Of a stretch of DNA of 64,000 bases, positions 23,597 to 36,169 are shown piece after piece. Positions within the stretch are counted from its first letter, which is position 1; each line of letters starts with the position of its first letter. Origin of the DNA: Gordionus sp. m RMFG-2023 (Eukaryota; Nematomorpha; Gordioida; Chordodea; Parachordodidae); NCBI RefSeq assembly GCF_954871325.1, contig NC_088775.1, forward strand, positions 74,315,561-74,379,560, written 5' to 3'. The notes under the pieces were generated by a model. It was not told where the DNA came from, ran no database searches, and was given only the letters and a program-made list of their open reading frames with translations. Both the position numbers and the translations under genes were made by a program.

Positions 23597-26057
23597 CTAT
23601 TTATCTTTATTATATACCCTAATAAAATCATTATGACGTACTCCCACAGTACCATCATCAAATCTTATGTTACACAATTTATTCCCAATATTATCTAACA
23701 CAATACCTTTTTCCCATTTTTTTTTATGGTCAAAGAGTCTTCCCCAAATAATTTTTCCCTCAGGAAATTTTATATTGTTTTTCTCATAAGATACGATATT
23801 TTCACTTTCTTTTGACTTAAGAAAATCTAAAGGTAATCTGGTTCTTCTACCCAAAAATAATTCGACAGGAGTAACTCCCTCTTTATTCCTTGAATTATTA
23901 TAATATAACTGGGCCAACCAGACTTCATTTTTTCCTTGTTTATATTTCTTTAACCAATTTTTCACTATGGCTACCATTCTTTCAGCCTGGCCATTAGAGC
24001 TAGATGATAAGGTGGAGTCAAAATATGGTTAATTTTAATCGAATTACAAAATTGTTTAAAATTTTTACTTATAAAAGCCGGACCTCCATCCGATACAATT
24101 ATTTTAGGAATACCAAATTTAGCCCACAATTTTTGTAATAATTTAATAACAACTTTAGTTGTTAACCCTTGAACCTCTTCAAATTCAACTTGGAATATGA
24201 ATCCACCACTAAAAAATATGATTTTTTATCCAATTCAAAAAAAATCAATGTGGAGACGATCCCATGGTTTCTTTGATTTTGGCCATATTTGTCCCATCTC
24301 TTTACGGGGCATAACAGCACAGGTATTACATGGAAGACATTCCTTTGTAATTTTTTCAATATCATTACCCATTCCAGGCCACCACACATATTCACGAGCC
24401 CAAGATTTCATTTTACTTTGACCCTGATGTCCTGCATGTAATAAATTAATTATTTTAGCACGTAATTTCAAAGGAATTACTGCCCTATTTCCCTTCATTA
24501 AACAATCATCCACCACAGATAATTCTTTTTCAAATCTTTGATAAATTTTATAATTATTTTTCCATGGTTTTCTTCCCGTCAAAAATAATTTTATTTGTCT
24601 TAATACTTTATCTTTTAAAGTATAAGATTCGAGATCTTCCCACGTTGTAGGACCTCCTTTTACCATATATGATAAAGTACGCACTAAAGCTTCTTCTCTA
24701 TCTATAATCATATTATCAATTATTTCAGGAGTAGCACAACCTGCTCCTAATCTTGATAATATATCAGGCAAATGATTTTCTCTTCCTCGCCGATATTTTA
24801 TTTCCACATTAAAACTTCCCACAAGTAACAACCACCGTTGTAACCTTGGAGACATAATTAATTCCTTGTTATCTTTTTTAAACAAATGAATTAATGGTTT
24901 ATGATCGGTATAAATCACAAATCTTTTACCGATCAAATATTCGCGACATTTGGTCAACCCAAAAATAATCGCTAAGGCCTCCTGTTCTATAACAGAGTAC
25001 CTCGTTTCAACTTCATGAAATATTCTCGAAAAAAAAATAATTGGTCTCTCTAAACCATCAATGACATGTAATAAGGCCCCTCCGACACCTTTATTTGACG
25101 CATCAACAGTAAGAATTATCTCCAAGTCATTATTAAAACACACTAAAATTGGTTCCTCACCAATTTTCCTCTTTAAATGTTCAAAAGCGTTTTTTTGTTC
25201 AATTTTCCACTCAAAATTGACGCCTTTTTTTAATAAATCATATAGTGGAGCTGCAATTTTTGCAAAATTATCCACAAATCTATGATAATAATTTATCATA
25301 CCCATAAAAGACTGTACTTCAGCTTTATTACTAGGCTGATTTATGTTCAAAATATTTTTTAAATTTTTATCAAGCGGCTTTACTTCAATTCCATTAATTT
25401 GATGACCTAAATACACTATTTCGGTGACACCAAGAATACTTTTCTCTTTACTGGCTTTTAAACCTTTATCTTGAATTCTCTTGAAAACCTCTTCAAGACG
25501 TTGATTATGTTGTTCTGCCGTCACTCCTGTTATCAACACATCATCCATATAATAAAATACGCCTTCCAAACCCTGGAAAACTGATGCCATTGTTCTCTGA
25601 AAAATCGGTGCAGATACACTTAATCCAAAAGGTAATCTACAAAATGCAAATAATCCTTTAGGCGTTGTTATTGTCAACAATTTATGAATTTCTTCTTTCA
25701 AAGGCATAAATATGCTGATGAAAAGTCAACTTTTGAAAAATATTTGGCTCCCTTTAAATTTGCCAAAATTTCTTCAATTCGAGGTAATGGATATTTCACT
25801 TCAACAACCCATTTGTTAAGTGTTACTCGAAAATCTGCACATAATCTAAGTTTTCCATTAGATTTTTTAACAGGTACTAATGGTGTAGCCCATTCACTAT
25901 ATTCCACAGGAATAATAATACCATCCTTAACCCATTTATCTAATTCTTCGTTGATTTCCTTTTTCCACTCAAAAGGAACTCTACGACACGCTAAGAAAAT
26001 AGGTGAAAATCCCTCTTTTAATTTTAAATCTACTTGATAATCATTTAAACATCCCAA
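23597..26057 (-). pseudogene. Ty3/Gypsy Pol: RT, RNase H, integrase (fossil)
   Basis: RT: KLRLCADFR and KVDFSSAYL (25698-26057), then LPFGLSVSAPIFQRTM and the catalytic YMDD about residue 52 of the 24235-25707 reading frame. Thumb/connection with GMINYYHRFV. RNase H with TVDASNKGVGGAL, VIEQEALAII and YTDHKPL. Integrase with an H-H-C-C zinc domain (GHQGQ...CLPCNTC) and the first catalytic Asp near HIDFF. 23597-23977 holds the integrase C-terminal region (YNNSRNKEGVTPVELFLGRR). Broken; related by eye to K02A2.6-like animal Gypsy polyproteins. Confidence 0.88.
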
Positions 26058-26186
26058 TGTGTCCTTAAAAATTATACCATATTTTTCAACTAAAATAGGT
26101 ATAGCATTTTTAACTCTATTAAATTCATTAATTTCTTTATTAATTTTTTTATCATTATCAATTTCACTATTGATTTCAGATGGATT

Positions 26187-27107
26187 TTAATACATCATGG
26201 TTTTCGCATGATATTCACAAATATTATTATTAACTATAGATTCTTTCATTTCACTCATTAATTTATTCATTTCTCTTTCTTTAAGTTTTTCTCTGACTTC
26301 ATTAGCCATTATTTTTCTTTCGGCATTTTCTTTAGCCAATTCGCTATCAACGATAAATAAATCCCAATAATTATTTCGAGGTCCCAATTTGGTAATCCAA
26401 TCCCAACCCATAATTGTTTCAACATTTTTATTCACTATCCATAATTCTAAAATTATAGGAATATCATGGAAAATAACATCCCACTGAGTTCTACCCAAAA
26501 CTTTGATTTCAGATCCATCAAATTGTTTTATACATATATTTTGTCTTTCAACAATACCATTCGGCCAATATTTATAAAAATTTTCACTAAACATTATTGA
26601 AATACTTGCCCCGGTATCAAATAACATTTCAACCATTTGTCCACCAAATTTTAAATTAATATGAGGACATGAACTCTGTTCCTTTGCTCCCTCAGTTATT
26701 AAATTTTTAGGCATTTTAATGGGCTGAATGACATTTATTTTAATCTCATTGTCAATATAATTGATATTCATACCTAAATTCATCTCAGAATTTAAAAGTC
26801 TCTGAATTTCATTTATGGTTTTATTTAAAATTTCCCCTGGATAAATATCACTCATTTGATTACAATAATCCTTTTTATTCAGATTACTGTATAATTTAAA
26901 ATTCTTTATTTCATCAAAATGACAATAAAAATTCCCAACATTACAACTCTTTTTATTCGAGTTAAATTTCAATATATAATCCTCTTTCTCATGATGATTA
27001 TCTATTTTAATATATATATCCACAAAATTTTTAATAAAATTATATATATCACAAAATTTAATATTTTCAAAAATTAATTTATCTATTTTTATATGATTCT
27101 CTTTCAA
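26187..27107 (-). pseudogene. Ty3/Gypsy protease region (fossil)
   Basis: A 306-codon stretch. About residue 165 has LFDTGASISIMF, the retropepsin active-site motif, followed by ILELWIVNK and IMGWDWITKLG, which match the flap and end of retroviral-type proteases in Gypsy elements. The first half is Asn/Lys-rich with no recognised domain. Part of the 23590-28815 fossil. Confidence 0.8.
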
Positions 27108-27116
27108 ATCATTTAG

Positions 27117-28815
27117 TCATTGTGACCCACTCACACTTTGGATACAATGGATAGCAATGTGTCCCATTTTTTCACATTTGAAACACATTCTATCATAATC
27201 TGTATTATAATTTTCAATTTTATCCACATTTTTAATAATAGGATTTTGTATATTTCTAACCACCGGTTGTAACACTACCGAGGTTCTTTGCGGAAAACCA
27301 CTTTCGAAATTGGCTACTTTCACCATGCAATTTCTTTTTATATGTCCTATAAAACCACATCTATGACACACTATGTCATTTTTTTCACTTGGTTTTGCAG
27401 TCACATTTTCATTAGTTTTTCGGTCTCTTGAATAACAATTTTTACCAATATGTCCCTTTTTTCCACAAAGTTCACAACTTTCAATTATATTATTATTATT
27501 TTTAATTTTTAAATTGGAAACATCTCCGGACAAATTTTTCATATTTTCTTTCATTTCTCTAATTTCACGTAAAATTATAGATTCCTCGGTACTTTGTCTC
27601 AAAGTATTATCTGTTTTATTATTTTCCAAAATTTCTTCTGGTTTTTTACTTAAAACATCAGAAATTTTCTCTTTAAATTCAATCACAATTGAATTTAATT
27701 TTTTATTGATATCCTCCGATATGTCAATATTTCGATGAAAATTAAATACGTCACCCGTATCTAAAATTTTATCATTTTTTTCTTCAACATTTTTTTTAAC
27801 ATTAAAATTTTTTAATTCTAACAAAATTAAATGTAAACCATTTTTGATATCTTCATTAATATCTGGAGATTTCACCAAAACTTTAGGAATTAAATTTTCG
27901 GTATTTGTATTTTTTATATCAATTTCTCTATTTTTAAGAGATCTTCTTTTTATTTTCCTTATTATTTGTTTCATTATAATTAAGATTACATAAAACACAA
28001 AAAAAATTATTGCAGTAATTACATTATTGGTCATATCCACTTTATTAAAGTTTGAATTAAATATTTTATTAAAATTACTCTTAAAATTTGACATTTTATT
28101 AATATTATGCTTATTATAATTATCATTAAAATAAAAAGCCATTTTTTCATTTATTATCCAAAATTTAAAATTTTATCTTATATATTTCTAATTTTAATCC
28201 AAAAAATCTTACTATTGCGTTGTGTAATTTATAATATAAAAATAAATTTCTTACCTTTAAATATCCGGAATCCACTAATGTTTTTAGGAACCCGGTCCTC
28301 GAAAATCTTTTTCTTGATTAATAACACCATAAACTGATCACGTAAACGCTCGTCAATATCATTAAATAATGACAACGCTTGCCAATTGTTCTAATTTTAT
28401 CTGCAAATTCAGTTATGTTTCAGTTGTTCTTCGTAATCTAACGAAATCAAATCTAAAAGCAAAAGCTGTTGACGTCGGTTTAAATAGTTTAAAACATATT
28501 GACTTATTCGATCGAATCAGGATAACAAAAACGGTCCACCAACTCAATATTCTTATTGACAAAAAATGTTAAAAATATATCTTTATATTGACATTCAGAT
28601 GGGCTTACGTTTTTTAACCGAAAACTGGCTTCCCATTGAAAAAAGTATCTATAGATTGAAGTGCCCAACTCGAATTTATCAAATTTAATCGTAGATAAAT
28701 CAGCTATTTTTTTTGAATCTCCATTTAAGGAATTATTTTCTCTATTTAAGGAATTATTATCTCCATTTAAAGAATAATTTTCTCCATTTATCGTCGCCAT
28801 TTGTAGTAATATCAA
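27117..28815 (-). pseudogene. Ty3/Gypsy Gag region (fossil)
   Basis: The part at 28504-28815 has a repetitive N-terminus (NGENYSLNGDNNSLNRENN) then FDKFELGTSIYRYFFQWEAS, typical of animal Gypsy Gag. The part at 27117-28142 starts with a hydrophobic stretch (VITAIIFFVFYVILIIM) followed by basic residues, a Lys/Glu-rich helical region, and three CCHC zinc knuckles (CELCGKKGHIGKNC, CHRCGFIGHIKRNC, CFKCEKMGHIAIHC). A donor-like AG/GTAAG lies near 28257 between the two parts, so splicing is possible but not shown. Fossil. Confidence 0.8.
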
Positions 28816-28979
28816 CTACTATTTATAAACAATACGACTACTAATTTATATTTCAATTTATTTCAAACATCAAATTATATTAATTAATTTTCGAATATTC
28901 TATTCTATTTTTATATATAATATCTATAAATTATATTTTATTAATTTATTATAATTTGATTAGAAAAAAGGAGCTTAAA

Positions 28980-29407
28980 TATAAACATAAATATTAATTA
29001 TATAAATACCAGGATTAGTTTGAACTGAAATAGAATTTGAAGTTAATGCATCATCAAATCTTCCAATAGAGGTGTGATCTAAACCACTCAATCCAGGCAT
29101 TGCTGCAGGACAATTATTTATATTTTAGGTTTTAGTAATATAATGTACAAAATTAATCAATAATATGGATACCTTGATTATTTTGAGGAATCTTGTGGTT
29201 TATTTTATCCTCACCACGGTTAGATGCATACACTTTGGTAATTTTAAAAATGCCATTGCAAAAAACACCTCTGCCATAACATGAACAACACCAAATGTTT
29301 CTCTTAAATTTATTAGATTTGCAGAAACTGTCATAATTGGAAGTACTTCCATATTTGAAATATGTTGATCTTAAAATAATACATATGTTGATATTATGGC
29401 AATACAA
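28980..29407 (-). pseudogene. MULE FLYWCH zinc-finger exon fragment plus linker exon
   Basis: 29153-29407 on the minus strand reads FKYGSTSNYDSFCKSNKF, WCCSCYGRGVFCNG and INHKIPQNNQ: a FLYWCH-like finger with Cys pairs and a terminal His. Then a GT...AG intron-like gap and a second exon (about 29012-29104) giving AMPGLSGLDHTSIG and DDALTSNSISVQTNPG, again ending at a GTATTTATA donor. Both exon ends are in phase 1, exactly as in the FLYWCH-MULE gene at 48.4-52.0 kb, so this is a diverged relative. The transposase part is not present. Confidence 0.55.
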
Positions 29408-29574
29408 AATATATTATTGTAAATTATGTTTATATTAAGGCAATACAAAATATTATTGAAAATATTAATTGAAAATTGAGAATTTGTAATATCCCGTTTG
29501 AAACTTAAAATTTAAATAAACGTTCAATTTTTTATATGAAAGGTTTTTATATGAAAGTTAGGAAAACGAAAATA

Positions 29575-30425
29575 ATCAGGCAATGTGTACACTGCCAAAA
29601 ATAACACATTGACGCTAATATATTTAAAAAAATATAAATAATAAATATACAGCATTATAATAATACAATTTTTTTTTTACTTTGTATAATTTAAATACAT
29701 ATACATGTAAAATTTTATAAAAATTAATTTATAATTTAAATGTTATTTAATCGTTATGCCTTGAATGAACCGCTAAACCTTAACCGAACCAATGTAATAT
29801 TTTTTGGAGCAAAAAAGAATCTTTATAAAAAAGTTAAACCAGTTTGAACCGGTTTCGGCCAAAATAAAATAAATAATTTTACATTTTATTACATTATTTT
29901 CTTGTGGTGTATTACATATTTTACCATACCTGCGTCGTTATTTATAATTATTAAATGATCAAAATATTTGTTTAATATCCATAAGTCTGTATTAATTTTT
30001 CACTATGACTTAAATTGGTCTACATTTTTTAACTACTTCATATAGTATTAGAGCATTCCTATTTTCTATATTTTAGAATGCAAAATATCTAAATAACCAA
30101 TTTTTGATTTAGTAGCATTTAATTAATCTAAAAAATTATCAGTTATATATTGGGAATCAAAGAAAATTGAATATCCAAAATTATACTGTTACATATAAGT
30201 AACTGTTTGTATTGAAGTAACAATGTTATTAATAGATTTTTTGTTTTGTAGAAGGTTTAAGGCTACAAACGAGACATTACATGATATTTATTTAATATTA
30301 AATTGATGTTAATTTTGTATATATACTAAGATGATTATGATAAAGTTTTAACCTTTTTTATTATCGTTTGGAAAATAAAGAACTTTAATATTCTTAACCA
30401 ACCACACGTGTTTATTCAATACAAT
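29575..30425. other. AT-rich region with traces of hAT sequence
   Basis: 29580-29622 is an inverted near copy of 6930-6975 (shared TTAGCGTCAATGTGTT and a near-palindrome GGCAATGTGTACACTGCC). 29755-29880 has AACCGAACC/AACCGGTTT blocks like the interior of the MITE family at 9477. No intact gene. Confidence 0.4.
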
Positions 30426-30429
30426 CGCC

Positions 30430-30632
30430 CACAATTTATTCTATATTATTATTCTTTCAATATATACAAACTTGCTTTTATAGTACTTGGGGTTTCCACA
30501 ACACAACTTTCTATTAAAAGGGCCTTTTCGGGGCTAAAATTTGTGTTATCGTCACAATGAACAAATATGAATCCACTTATATTAAAAAATATATTACCTA
30601 CACGTTCAAATAATATATTTAGAAATGAGTTA
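30430..30632 (+). pseudogene. hAT transposase C-terminal fragment
   Basis: Plus-strand reading gives LGVSTTQLSIKRAFSGLKFV, a stop-like position, then NMNPLILKNILPTRSN and a stop: the hAT dimerisation domain (usually SSASVERAFSGLK). Upstream catalytic regions are not recognisable. A MITE-family terminus CAGGGATACAAACCG starts at 30643, just after it. Confidence 0.6.
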
Positions 30633-30642
30633 TAATTCTTAT

Positions 30643-30780
30643 CAGGGATACAAACCGAAACGGGTTCAGTTCAGGTTAGGATAAAAATAACGGTTTAGCA
30701 GGTTGTAAAAAATAAAAATATAGGTTCGGTTTGAACCTCCAAAAACCGGTTTGAACATTTTTGTATTCAAGCCTACATTC
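30643..30780. mobile_element. Left end of an AACCGG-rich hAT-type element
   Basis: CAGGGATACAAACCGAAAC followed by GGTTCAGTTCAGG and GGTTCGGTTTGAACC blocks, the same terminal layout as the 104-bp MITE at 9477. The right end was not found, so length is unknown. Confidence 0.45.
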
Positions 30781-31297
30781 GAATTAGGTATAGAGATGAA
30801 TAATTAATATTTAATTTATAAAATATAACAAATAAATATCAATGATTAATTTTAATATGAACAATATTTAACTTTATTTACTTAAAAAATTTTAATAAGC
30901 CGAAGAATTAATATATTTTCAGAAATTCTTTTCACTCAAATTACATCTTTAAGGAGAGAGTATAATATAATTGTTGAAAAACATCTTTCCACACTAAATT
31001 AGGTAGCCAGCACTGCCAGTATGATATAAAATTTGATGTGTCATTTATAATAATACACAGTTTGCAATCAAGTTCTGTATTAAAAATGGAATATCAATAC
31101 CATGCATAATGTTTAAACATCAATTTAGCATTAAAAATTGAAGTTTAATTAATATATATTTAATATAAAATATTTTATTTATATAATAGAAGTTAAACCA
31201 GTGGGTCAATCTGGTAATATATGTGAGATCCAATGTATAGATATCTCAGGATGTATTAATTTTTTAAATATAATTAAATATAAAATTTTATATAGGC

Positions 31298-33769
31298 ATG
31301 GAATCTGATAGTAGTAATTCATATAAAGGTATGAGTTGTATTGGAACAAATTACTTTTAATAAAATACATTTTAAAATTTTATTTAGATTGTTTGGTTAA
31401 TGAAGAAAGAAGGCTTATTGATGAGAGGACTAATGTAGGGACAGTAGAAAAGAAAAAAAATAGGTAAATTAATTTATATTTATATAAGATATATTTATAA
31501 AATAATAAAAGCTATACACATGGCTCAATCTAAAAGTGACAACCATACAAGTATTTTTTTTCATTTTAACAATATTTTTCTTCAAATATATATTTGTCAT
31601 AATTTAAAAGCAATGATATTTTAATTCATATATTAATATTTTTACTTTTTCAGAAGAGCTTGATTTGGGTACTAAAACAACTGGACCTATGCAACCAATA
31701 TTAGGTGCATATCCTTAAAGATAGAAGATGTTTTTAACCTCAGTGGTACAAATCCTTTCCTTGGATAGAATATAGCATTACCAGAAACGCTATTTTTTGT
31801 TTTCCTTGTGGTAATTTTCCAACACAACCTCAAAAGATTTTCTCTTTGATATAGGTTATCAAAAATTTTGTAAGGTTAAAGAAATCTTAACAGCTCACGG
31901 AGCAACAAATGGTCATGCAACGAATGTGATTCTCTGGAACCATTTTAAACAATCTTTAATAAAAGGGACCATTAAAGAAAAATTTGTAGCTCTAACTAAA
32001 TCAGCAATAATGGAAAGAAGAGAATATTTGAAACGATTATTCAAAATTATAATACTATGTGGTAAGTTAGAACTTCCTCTTAGAGGACATCATGAAAGTA
32101 AGACAAGCAATAATCAAGGGAATTATTGTGAAATATTAAACTGTTTGAAAGAGTATGATTCATTTTTAATGGCATATAAGCCACCAGACAATGCTCATTA
32201 TTGATCACCTCCATCATAAAATCAAATGCTATCTGCAGCGGGAAACATAATCTTAAAGTACATAGCTTCAAAAATAAGGGAGGCAGGTTATTTTGCTGTC
32301 ATGGCTGATGACACTCGTGATGTTAGCTCATATGAACAATTTAGTATATGTGTTAGATATGTTGATAAAACAAAAACACCAAAGGAATCTTTTATATCTT
32401 TTGAAAAAGTTGTAGACTTAGATGCGGAATCATTAACAAAGACATTGATATTAACCTTAAATAACAATTCTATAAATGCGATTTGCGTTGCTCAAGCTTA
32501 TGATGGCGTCAGTGTTATGAAAGGGCATCTTTCAGGAGTCCAGAAAAGATATCGCAAAAATCACAAAATGGCTATATATGTGCACTGCTATGCACACAAA
32601 CTCAATCTTGTATTGATCTCAGCATGCAAATATTTACCTCAGTCTAGAAAGTTTTTTAATGTATTAGAATCTATTCATGCTTTTTTCTCAATATCTATTA
32701 TCCATCATAACAAATTTCTTGATTTACAATTAAGCTTGGGGCTAAAATCCAAAAATATTGATGCCTTGAGTTCTACACGTTGGGGATCCCATATTAGAAC
32801 AATAGAGGCAGTAAAAAACATTTTCCCTGCAATTATTTATTATCTAGAAAATATAGAGCATGGTGATATGATGAAAGCAAATGGAATTTTATATATTCTT
32901 TTACAATATGATACAATTATGTGAATGTTTATATTCCAAAAATTATTATCTATGTGTTCCAATATTTCTATTTTTTTACAAAAATCAAATTCTGATATAT
33001 CAACAGCATTGGCTCTAATCGAGTCTCTTATCATTTCTTTGTCAAATTTAAGAAATAATTCTTATTTTTCTTCATTATTTACCTAAGTAAATAAATTCTG
33101 CAATTTACATAATATAAAAATAACAAATAAAAGAATAAATATATCTTCTATCATTTTAAATGATTCTATTCAAATAGATGATATTGTTTCTCCTAATTAT
33201 TCTGATCAAACAGAAACTTTTTATAAGTGTCATGTCTTTTATCCAATTTTGGATATTATGATAAATGAATTAAAAATAGATTTTGTCAAGAAAACACAGA
33301 TATATTAATAGCTATAAGTGCTTTACATCCCTCCTCCCCCCAATTTTTAAATAATGATATCATTAAACCATTTATCTTACATTATAATCTTCCTGATCCA
33401 ATGGGAATATGCAATATTAAAGATTTATATTTTAACCTATAATAAAACACATGAACCTATGTGCAAATCGATAATAGATTTGATAAAAATCGTACCCATC
33501 GATATATTCCCTCGTATATAATTGCCTTAAAATTGCGCTAACTATACCATTTAATTCCTGTTCATGTGAAAGATCGTTTTCAGCTTTAAAACGGGTGAAA
33601 ACATATATTCGATCCACAATGGGTCAGAAACGATTAAATTCGTTGGCTCTATTGAGCATTGAAAAAAATGTTATTAATAACATTCCTATAGATCACATTA
33701 TAAATGAATATGCAACAATGACTAACCGCCTTAGAGAACTCATTTTATCAGATAATCTAATCTTATAAT
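31298..33769 (+). pseudogene. ZMYM1-like hAT transposase (TTF zinc finger, DUF4371), broken
   Basis: Possible short 5' exons at 31298-31328 (MESDSSNSYK) and 31388-31463, each bordered by GT/AG, then a TTF-type zinc finger in pieces around 31740-31925 (AIFCFPCGNFPTQ, KEILTAHGATNGH). 31926-32204 continues with LELPLRGHHES. 32226-32924, in the same frame after two stops, has the RNase H-like core: MADDTRDVSSYEQFSICVRY, AQAYDGVSVMKGHLSGVQ, HCYAHKLNLVLISA, LSSTRWGSH. The last part (about 33562-33769) gives SCSCERSFSALKRVKTYIR and GQKRLNSLALLSIEK, the dimerisation domain, then a stop. Several stops and frame changes; inactive. Family is usual in insects, cnidarians and other invertebrates. Confidence 0.8.
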
Positions 33770-34049
33770 TTATATTATAAAACGTAGATCTTTATATCCA
33801 CTTTTTATAAGCCTGTAGCTATTAGATATTTATAAAAATAACTTTGGGTTTTCCCTTTTTCTAAAAATGCCTTATTTTTAAAAATTTTGAATTATAGTCG
33901 TTATTTTAAAGATTTATTAATCTTTTACTAATTTTTCTTTCAAATTCTTCACGATAGTGATACATTGTATACATTTTATAGAGAGAGGGAGGTTATGAGT
34001 GTGTAGGGAGGGAATTTTTATTAGTTTTAAATGATATTTACGGATATAT

Positions 34050-34100
34050 TTGATAGGGGGTGGAGGATATCTCAACCCTTGGTTACGCGCCTGCTACAAA
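34050..34100. mobile_element. Likely right terminus of the ZMYM1-like hAT
   Basis: Minus-strand reading from 34100 is TAGCAGGCGCGTAACCAAGG followed by a G-rich stretch, resembling the CAGTGGCGTAAC-type ends of ZMYM1-like hATs. No matching left end or TSD was found. Confidence 0.35.
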
Positions 34101-34599
34101 ATTTCCAATATTTTCCTTTTTAAAATTGATATAAAACAGAAGAAGCAACCTATTATATTATTAAATTTTCAATTATAATAAAATATTTATCACAATATTT
34201 CACTTTCTAAGATATAAATTAAAACAAGATATTACCTATAAAATGTAAGTGCAGAAAATTTTGAAAAATGGAAAGAGATAAAAAAAAATAATTTCTCGAA
34301 AAATTATTTTTTTTAAGGGTATAAAAAAAATCCTTTTTAATATTATTTTAAAATTATTTTAATCTTTTTTGACACCTAGAACCTTCCACTTTCAAAAAAG
34401 CTCCGGATTTGGGTCCAGAAAAAATAAGAGAGTTCAGGATCTGGGTTCACATCCATGGTTTTATTTTATTTATCTTATAAAAGTTTAAAAAAAACATAAT
34501 AATTTGTAAAATTAATCCATATTAAAAATTATTGAATGTCGAATTTTGTGTTATTTTAATTAAAATAAACAATAATATCGCTAAAATTTTTAAATACAG

Positions 34600-34704
34600 C
34601 CAAAGGGCTAGTAAAAGACATGAAGGCCGGTCATCGGAGGTCAAACCTTCATAGGCTTTTAGAAATATGGACCGCCCTAAGGAAAATTCGTAGCTATACC
34701 ACTG
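34600..34704. mobile_element. Right terminus of another hAT
   Basis: Reads inward on the minus strand as CAGTGGTATAGCTACGAATT, a typical hAT terminus. The partner end was not found to the left, so the element is truncated or very diverged. Confidence 0.45.
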
Positions 34705-36040
34705 GTTTGGATAATTAATTCAGGAAGGGAAGAGCTAATTCAATTTTTTATAATATTCTTGTTTAAAATTTAATAAAAAATTAATTCAAAAATGTACTTA
34801 CAAGGTTACAAATAGTGTCGTTTTGAAACCTTGATGTTGCAGATTTTTTTTAAAAAAAAGGCTAAATAAAGATTTCAGTCTAAAAATAATACCTGAGCTT
34901 TCGCTAAAAGCTTTCATGGTAAAACCTTGAGACTTTAATAATATTTTGGTTAGCAATGATAATATTTCTTCATTTTTTTTGTATTTTTTTAAACTCTACT
35001 TAAATCAAGTGTTTACTTTAGCATCTATTAAGTTCATATTACTTTAAAAATTTTCTAGCAGATATAAGCGAAATTCCCAATTTTTAGCGATTTAGAACGG
35101 GAACCATTAATTATAAATATATATACAAAATTATTACTTTTTTGGTATCGATATCTACTAAAAAAAAATGGGTGGTATTGGTGTATCTCTAAAAATGGGG
35201 AAGTTAATTTTATTTTAATCAAAGATGTGGGCCCTAACAAAACTTACTTAGAAGTGAGCTAATTTTTAATGAGAACAAAGCATTTCTAGGAATTTAGAGT
35301 ATTCCTCCTAATATATTTTATTGCATAATTTAATATATAATTTTTGAATATGAATATAATTTTCGTGTAGATGATTTTTTCAGCTTTCCTAACGCATTTA
35401 AAACTATGCCAGAACGGAACTGAACTTTAAAAATGATACTAAAAAATTTTTTTAACAAAAAAGTGTAAAAAAACTCAACATAATTTTATTTCATAGTTTT
35501 TATTTTAAATTACATATTTTAAAAAAAATCATATATCACAATTCATAATTATAATGCAAAGACAAGGATTTATATAAATTATACTTTTTTGTGGAATGAG
35601 TGGTTGTTTCACACTTTTATATTATAATAAATCAATTAAATGATTTTAAAGAATTTGCGATTTCATGCTAAAAAAAATTATATAAATTACAAGTAAAATA
35701 ATATAAAAATTGCCCCGCTTATATTTTTTTAAAAAAATATGAAATGAAAAACATCTTTTGATTCAAGAATCAAAAAATCGTTTTAAAAAAATTAAATTTA
35801 ATAAATCAAATTTATTATGTCTTAATAATTGAAAAATTGTTTAAATTGATGAGGAATTTTATAAGACATGGAATATACAATTATATTAGAAACCTATCTC
35901 AAAAGCAGAATTGGCTCCTGATATTTTGTTTTAATAAAGCTGGCAAAAAAAAGGATGTTAAAAAATTTATAACATATTCCTTCTCATTCCTACTAATATA
36001 ACTTGTTATTGTATGTTTATAGAAACTAAATGGCGAATTT
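34705..36040. other. AT-rich stretch without recognised gene
   Basis: A 61-codon minus reading frame at 35055-35240 has no recognised domain. Nothing else supported. Confidence 0.4.
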
Positions 36041-36169
36041 AATATGGTGGATGTGACAGATTAAACATAACATAATTAATCACCCAGAAGCGAATTGGAT
36101 CAACCTAAAAATTAAGACAATTGTTTTATCATGATATCGTTGGACTTATATCATACAACTTTAATCCGA

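Larger units (their letters stand above)
23590..28815 (-). mobile_element. Ty3/Gypsy LTR retrotransposon, near full-length coding region, fossil
   Basis: On the minus strand the order is Gag (28815 to 27117), protease (within 27107-26187), reverse transcriptase, RNase H and integrase (26057 to 23597): the Gag-PR-RT-RH-IN order that defines Ty3/Gypsy. All enzyme cores are recognisable, so decay is moderate; it has several interruptions and cannot be whole. LTRs were not identified by eye at either end; the element may have lost them or they may be short and AT-rich. The right edge lies next to a MULE FLYWCH-exon fragment at 28980-29407. Confidence 0.85.

Noticed and set aside
22460-28980. LTR pair for the 23.6-28.8 kb Gypsy fossil
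   Set aside because: No convincing direct repeat could be matched between the left and right flanks by eye; a computed self-alignment would be needed.
31199-31215. CAGTGGGTCAATCTGG as left terminus of the ZMYM1-like hAT
   Set aside because: It does not match the candidate right ends at 34100 or 34704 and no TSD was found.
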